Shown here in pieces: positions 58,001 through 64,000 of a DNA stretch of 64,000 nucleotides. A program made the position numbers and the translations under genes. The notes beneath the pieces were generated by a model. The model had not been told where the DNA came from and ran no database searches. It was given only the letters and a program-made list of their open reading frames with translations. Every line of letters begins with the position of its first letter. Position 1 is the stretch's first letter. Source of the DNA: Crotalaria pallida (taxonomy: Eukaryota > Streptophyta > Magnoliopsida > Fabales > Fabaceae); the NCBI GenBank assembly GCA_037953625.1, contig CM075650.1:21953501-22017500 (forward strand), written 5' to 3'.

Positions 58001-59721
58001 TCTGCATTAACTATGATAATTTCATCGACTTCTTGATTATATCATGACCGATGAAGGATGGCTCTTGGCATGGGCTAACCCAGAGAGATGATTTGTTTTG
58101 ATTGGGTTTGTAGGCCCCAAGCATGCATTGAGTATTAGTAGCAAGATGTTTTCTCCCGATTGTTTTTCCTTAGTAAGATTGTGAGATATGATATGTAATA
58201 GGAAGGGTTGTGATAAATATGAGCTCATAAATGATTAATGATGATGAGCTCAAATAGATCATACCTCAATATTTGGAGATAATTATAGGATTATTTATCA
58301 TAATAGATAATTTAATATACCCTGAAAAGATAAGATCATGCATAGGTTATCTCCAAAGATAAAAGATTCATTAGAGGATTATCCGTAGGTCCAAAAAGTC
58401 CAAGAAAAATCTATAAGTACAACTCCAATGAGAGGGTCAACAACACATTTATTCAACAATCAAACTCCATCAACTCAATACACGCAATATACATGATATA
58501 CGTCATTCAATACTCATACACCACAGAGAGATTTCACAATGAAAATAGTTTAAACTCCTGCTCCGCTCACGGTTGCACAACACCATTGTAGAGGATCTTA
58601 ATAAGCACTTTCAAGTACTATTATCGATAACAGTACTGAGAGCATTCCAGCCTTAAGATCCATTATAGTGAACACAATTCACTACTCTAAGGCAAAATGT
58701 TTGTACAAACGACACTAATTGGAGAGTGAGTTTTATGGTGAATTCTCTCCAGAAGGATTAGATCTATATACAACAACTAGCCCTCATATGCACCGATCAC
58801 ACTTAGGACCATATCTAAAAGAATGATAGTTCGAATAAAGTACATAGGACCATGAGCTTACTCTAGCTATAGACTAAATATTCTTAACAATACCCTCGTT
58901 TTCAAGGGCAGAACTACAGTAATCTATATATAAACTATTTTGATTTCATTTAATTTTTAAAAAAGTGATGCACCGAAAAGGTGAGAATCTGCACTTTGAT
59001 AAGTAAGTTGATAGCATGTATTTGGTTGGTCTAAATATCTAAATTTGCCATGTGGTATATCAAAATTTGCTGGATTTCAAAATGCTGATCAATGAGATTG
59101 TTCTCTACTAGGAAATTTCTAGTTAAAGAAAATTAATGAGAAAAATCTTGGTTGAAGAATTTGTATTTTCATATATATAAGTATGCATGCAGGCTGCAGC
59201 TGCACATCTGTTACTTGCATATCACTTTAGTGTGCTATCATATCTAAAAGAATCAAATTCGGTGCTGCAAATCAGTGTGTAATATCAGTATGCAGTATCT
59301 TACTATATTAGTCAAATGCATTACTATAGCAGTCAGTTGTGTGTAAGCAAAAATATTCCGTTTGAATAGATGGTCAATTAAAGGAGGGGACCCAATATAT
59401 AACAAAAAAGTTTAATAGTTTGGAGAACTAATTACAAACTTTTAAAATTAAGGACTTATTTTAAAATTCTCAACAGTTCAGGAACCTATTGACTAATTAA
59501 ACCAGCAAAGTAACAATGATGAATTACAAATATCATCTTTTATTGCTATCTCTTTATGAAGGAAATCAAAAGCCCAGGGGCGAGGAGAGGGATTTTTATG
59601 TGCTACAGATGGATACACTGTTCAAATATATATAAGCATATACAATTTACCTCATGGACATAACTCTAATCCAACAGGCAAACAGGATTCACCATCCTTC
59701 TATAGCAAGGAAGTAAAATTG
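58001..59721. other. No supported gene; possibly old retroelement sequence
   Basis: Right flank of the chromovirus. The part at 58330-58900 (TATAAGTA at 58413, then short AC-rich lines) has the feel of an old LTR but no termini were found. The rest to 59721 is AT-rich 3' flank of the repeat-protein gene. Confidence 0.4.
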
Positions 59722-62538
59722 TCAGCCTTCTTTCTTTGGATGTATTGCTTGAAAAACAGCTTCAAATTCTTCTTTTACTCTTTCAAAGACATTCGGACCT
59801 TTAACTTCATTGGTAGGAGTATTATCATCAATGTCATCACTCTTTCCATGAGTTTCTTTACGATGACGGTGTTGTGACTTATCATGGTGTATCATGGCTT
59901 TAATCTCTTTCTTTGCTCTCACAAAAATATTTGCTTCCTTTGCATTAGATTCTGCCAACACAAAATGCCACATATCAGGTCAATACTTTCTACTCACATA
60001 TCAAGCTAACATGCCATGATTGAAGAAGCAGTCAATTATTTATAAAGGCATGACTGATTTTTGCATTCAAATGATGACATATATAATTGAGAAAAAAAAT
60101 ATATGGGCATATATGGAACGATTCTTATATTACTTCGGAAGATACAAGTAAGGGTAAGGCATCAAAAGGATTAGGACAAGAAGATCAGAGACAGATATAG
60201 GCTGGCCTATTGTGGTTCTAAAATAAATATGTAGTCATTCATAACAGAAATCACTAACTTTTAATTTTTGACCTCATAATGTAATTTTTGGCCCCAACTT
60301 ATTCATGAAAAAGACTAAAATACCTTCAGCATTAAATAGTTTCTTACTTTGGGGTGTCATAAAATTAAAAAATACTCTTCCAACTCATTCTTGTTGAAAT
60401 TAAATTTCGACTCAGTAGTGTCAGAAGTGCAAAATTTTACATTTCCGACACTGGTGAGTCGGAAATGGCTACACAGAGCTCAACAAGCTGAGAAACAAGA
60501 TTAGAGTTCCTAAGATCATAGCCCCTGCCTGCCTGCTTGCTTGCACATTAATGGTCTTATTTACTTTTATGGTTTTCAAGTTTTAAGATTGGGCTTTGGA
60601 TGACTGTGGAAGATTACTGTCGTCCGCGTAGAACCATTTAAGAGCACACTCCTTGTGAAATTTGAATTTTTGATAGCTTCTTAAATAATCTTTGATGGAA
60701 ATTCTTCTACTTGATGTTGTGATGCAGTATGAAAATGCTATATCAAGTAATAATTTAACTGTTAACCGGAAAATGAAAAATTAGCTAGTGATTGTGTCTA
60801 GCGACAGATTAGACCTATTGATTTGCATTTTGATTCCTTAACTTCCCTCTATGATCTCTTATTATCATTCTTTTTCTTTTCAGCAGACAGCAAACAAACT
60901 TTTACTGACAAAGAGCACTAGTTGTACTTGATACAAATACATCAAGGAGTTACAAAGAGGATTGAATACATGTCCTAGGGCTCATAAGCCAATCATTATA
61001 GGAGATTTGGTTACCACTAAGAACATTAAACTAATGCCAAGATTTTGTTTTCAAGTCATCTACTAACCCCCTCCCATCCACCTCTACATTTTGGAAAAGA
61101 ACCTTGTTTCTCTGTAACCATAGAAGCCATACAGTACAACACCATATCATAGCACCCAGATTCTTAAAACTAAATCTCTTATCATATGCGCGTTTGGGTG
61201 CTTAATATTTTAAAATGATTTTTTATTCAATTAATTAGTAGTTGATCTTAATAATTTTTCAGCTTATTGAACTCTGTGTAGCCACTTCCAACTCACCAGT
61301 GTCGAAAATGTAAGATTTTGCATTTCCGACACTAGTGAGCCGGAACATAGTTTCGACAAGAATGTGTCGGAAGTGTATTTTTTTAATTTTCCGACACCCC
61401 GAAGTCAGAAACTATTTAATGCTAAGGGTAATTTAGTCTATTTATGAATAAATTAAAACTCCTAACTGAAGTCTCGCGAAATATTGTTAAAAACAAAGAA
61501 AGAACTCCTCACAATAAACAACCCACAAGTCCTGAACCAAATGCATTGAATTGATAGAACATTCTATTATTTCTGACCTTCCTAATGATAAACACTAGTT
61601 TAGAATGCATTAAAACATTATCTCATCTACACAATTTCCAAATGACTAAGAAGCAACAATGATACAAATTAATATACCTGATGGAGAGCTTAGGATTTGA
61701 TGTTCATGTTTTGACTCAGAAATTTGATTTCCATCGCTATACCTCAAAACAAAACAAAACAAGTATAAATCAGAGAAATGTCTACTTTCAAAACACACTT
61801 TGATTAAAAAGAAGGGATTACTTTTTCAACCTTGTATCAGGAGTAGGAGCGTCTTTCTTGTGATGGAACACTTGAGCAATGGCTTGTAACTCCTCTTTTG
61901 CTCTCTCAAACACATTTGGAGCCCTTACTTCATCCGGGGAGGTGTCAGCGGTGATGTTATTTTGCAGTCCTTGATGTTTTTCCTTGCTATGATGGCAATG
62001 AGATTTCAGAGGATGCACTACACCCTCAAATTCATCCTTTGCTCTTTCAGGCATTTTGGGAGCACTTTCTTCTTTAACTGATAGCAGAAAACATTGCAAC
62101 AAATCAAATCACCAGCAAAATGAACCAGTTCATATACTGCCCATAGTTTCTCTCCATTACAAAATGAATCTTATAACGGAACAATAAGTCAAATATTATA
62201 AATCCCATATCCTTAGGCCCTTGGAACAAAACAAAAAACAAAAACACAAGAGGATCCAGGCATGTGGGGCAACCATGGACAATAAGATCCATCTATAAAA
62301 AACAAGCAATGATCAATCTTTCAAATTAAACACAAATGGATATATAATATAATACATGCAAGACATTTCAATGAATGAATTATCAGAAATATAATTTGAT
62401 GAAATGAAATTAAATATGTTGCATAAAAAAATGATTGCCTAAGATCATATATATATATGAAATTGTACCTGTTAGAGAATTTGTACTTGTGGCATCCGAA
62501 TTTGTACTAATGGCATCCTTGGACATAGATTCGGACAT
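59722..62538 (-). CDS. Small charged protein with four PNVFERAKEE-type repeats, function unknown
   Basis: Four exons with GT-AG borders and matching phases: 62538-62469, 62077-61822, 61742-61678 and 59951-59722, giving 206 aa. The N-terminus is a Ser/Thr/Asn-rich leader (SKDAISTNSDATSTNS). Four related units follow: APKMPERAKDEFEGVV (about 30-45), APNVFERAKEELQAIAQ (about 83-99), EANIFVRAKKEIKAMI and GPNVFERVKEEFEAVFQ near the C-terminus, with His/Lys-rich links (HCHHSKEKHQ, HRHRKETHGK, HHKK). No signal peptide, membrane segment or known catalytic motif. The units look like short amphipathic helices. I do not recognise the family with certainty; similar PNxFERAKEE proteins are, from memory, uncharacterised plant proteins. 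Intron 3 holds a foldback transposon. Confidence 0.8.
60260..61490. mobile_element. Foldback transposon in intron 3 of the repeat-protein gene
   Basis: Two arms of about 200 bp are inverted copies: left about 60285-60495 and right about 61255-61460. Shared blocks include AGCATTAAATAGTTTC, GGGGTGTC, TTCCGACAC and GTGTAGCCACTTCC or their complements, and the outer CTTATTCAT..AGACTAAA. Short hairpins lie in both arms (for example TTCCGACACTAGTG..CCGGAA at 61325). The centre carries a LINE fragment. Exact ends and target duplication are unclear. Confidence 0.75.
60890..61170 (-). pseudogene. LINE tail fragment carried inside the foldback element
   Basis: Minus-strand translation reads a CTVWLLWLQRNKVLFQN segment (61090-61145) followed by LVDDLKTKSWH, resembling the W-x-IW..RN..F motif and the following D-x-I..SW of plant LINE C-termini, as also seen in the LINE at 34100-34200. 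It is only the tail and contains stops. Confidence 0.5.
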
Positions 62539-62782
62539 GCTATAGAGGAGTGTTTAAGGTTAGTAAAGCAAACAAAGTAGAGAGTGTTTGATGAGAGATA
62601 CAGTTCAGAATGTGCGAATGATGATGTTGTTGTCGGAGTTAGTTTTTAGTTTTAAGAACAATTCAGCAATTGGAAAATAACCTTAAACGAGATGGAAAGC
62701 GAAGCGCGTATTCTGAAATCACTAATCAGCACGTGCGTGTTCAGAAAACGTCGTGACTGATAGAGATGCCAACCTGTCATTG

Positions 62783-63895
62783 CAAAGATGAAAAAGGGTT
62801 TTGATTTTTTAATCTTCCTTTTGCGTTTTGACCCCGTTAATTTTTATTTTTTTTTTCAAAAATGTCTTTCTTCCCACATTTTCTCTTTTACACTCGCTAA
62901 CTCATCTCTAAATTTACTCACCAACTCACTCACAATATCCCACTCACATACTATCATATTCTATTTTTTTTTTTTTGAAAAATTTGTCTTACACCAATAT
63001 CGAAACGTACAAAACATGTGATAGCCCCACAGTGACATAAGTTTTTTTTTTTTTTTTCATTTTTTCCTCAGTGCGCCCAGGCTTTGACGTATTTTTTAAA
63101 TTTATTGTGTACGCCCTACGAGGGCGTAGGGCAATTCAGACATTCTAGGCACATGTGACAAACTTGCAAGATGCTGCAGACCATGTAGATGATCCTGAAA
63201 CGTGTGAAGAAGCATCACTTGGAATAGTATGGTTCTTTGTCTGCTGAACGGTGGCAATGTAGATTTTCTAAAAGGCTGCGACTTTATGGTTTTAAGTAAT
63301 TTGATTCTCATTCAAATGTTAACAAACGTATTTGTATGGCCATGTTTCAGTTTCAAGTTTTTTTTTTCTTTTTTCATATTTTTTTTTCATATTCATTACC
63401 CATAGTTCTAGTCTCTAATTAATAAGAGATTATGCACTATAAGGTGGGTTGAAATAATCAGTATTCATGTAACTGCCATAAACAAGATTGATATGAAATA
63501 ATCAGTACATAAATTCCTCATGCCTTTGGTACGGCGTACACAATAAATTAAAATTAAAAAAAAAATACATCAAGGCCTAAACATACTGGGAAAAAATGAA
63601 AAAAAAAAAACTTACGTCATTGTCGAGGCGTACCACATGATTTGTATTCTTCGACATTGGCATAGTGCAAATTTTACACGAAAAAAATAGAATATTGTAG
63701 TATGAGAGTGAGAGTTATTGTGGGTAAGTTTGAGAGTGAGTGTCGTAGGGTGAGTTAATGAGTATAAGTGTTTGAAGGAGTGTGTGTGAGTGTGTGAAGA
63801 AGAATAAGTGGGAAGAAGGGCATTTTTGAAAAAAAAATTAAATGGGGTCAAAAATCCAAAAGGGAGAGTCAAAAAATCAAAACCCATGAAAAATG
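62783..63895. mobile_element. Long foldback element beside the repeat-protein gene
   Basis: The left arm (62783-63120) and right arm (63520-63895) are inverted copies of about 340-370 bp: GGGTTTTGATTTTTT, TTTTGACCCC, TTCAAAAATG, CTTCTTCCCAC and a shared ACATGTG/CATGTGG block can be followed in both. A CCCTACGAGGGCGTAGGG hairpin lies at 63113-63130. The centre (63120-63520) has a non-repetitive, exon-like composition (63135-63260). No target duplication was found. It starts about 245 bp upstream of the repeat-protein ATG, so it may overlap its promoter. Confidence 0.75.
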
Positions 63896-64000
63896 GTCTA
63901 TGAGTTATGAGCATGGTTTTTGGACCTGACCCACACCACATTCTGGCCCACTATGCCACTCGTAGGTTAGCAATATATAGCGAAGAGTACAAGTGCAACA
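63896..64000. other. Window end, unassigned
   Basis: A short stretch with no recognisable feature. Confidence 0.5.

Overview
This is plant nuclear DNA from a eudicot. It is AT-rich and full of transposable elements, its genes have introns, and it holds plant-specific families (an NPR1 immune co-receptor, FAR1/MULE transposases, Stowaway MITEs, Ty3 chromovirus LTRs). A legume would fit the TE style, but I cannot prove the order. I recognise only two host genes, both on the minus strand: a complete four-exon NPR1 orthologue (34659-39038, 593 aa) and a four-exon gene for a small charged repeat protein of unknown function (59722-62538, 206 aa).

Layout. 1-1518: ends of two LTRs. 1519-4431: repeats. 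4432-14896: a Tourist-like TIR element torn open by two solo LTRs (4841-8303 and 8340-13559), the second holding a further solo LTR (10070-12811); every LTR has its own 5-bp target duplication. 14985-19700: a Mutator-like transposase gene that also encodes an OTU-type cysteine protease domain and carries one frameshift, followed by a convergent gene tail. 19718-21180: a long inverted-repeat element with gene-like filler. 23510-25775: a decayed FAR1-type transposase (minus). 27200-28556: a CACTA-like end, a MULE MITE and a copia fragment. 28530-34388: a decayed LINE split by a solo LTR (29894-33477). 34659-39038: NPR1, with a Stowaway MITE in intron 1. 40925-43348: three MITEs. 44304-45478: tandem and simple repeats. 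45898-48140: probable LTR-derived DNA, into which a full Ty3 chromovirus (48141-57995, target duplication ATAGT, LTRs about 98% alike by eye) has inserted. Then come the repeat-protein gene with a foldback element in intron 3, and a last foldback element at 62783-63895.

The most striking signal is shared by otherwise different elements: arrays of short hairpins whose stems change on both sides together, so that pairing is kept. In the chromovirus LTR nine hairpins share a TGG loop, and one stem position shows C-G, G-T, A-T and T-A pairs in different units. Other arrays lie in the solo LTRs at 5478-6290, 11829-12192 and 12852-12990, in the LTR-like DNA at 46127-46206, and upstream of the MULE transposase at 15080-15642. 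The LTRs also share a splice-acceptor-like block just downstream of the arrays, which suggests that the arrays sit inside an LTR leader intron. These points rest on reading the sequence by eye; no alignment or folding program was run.
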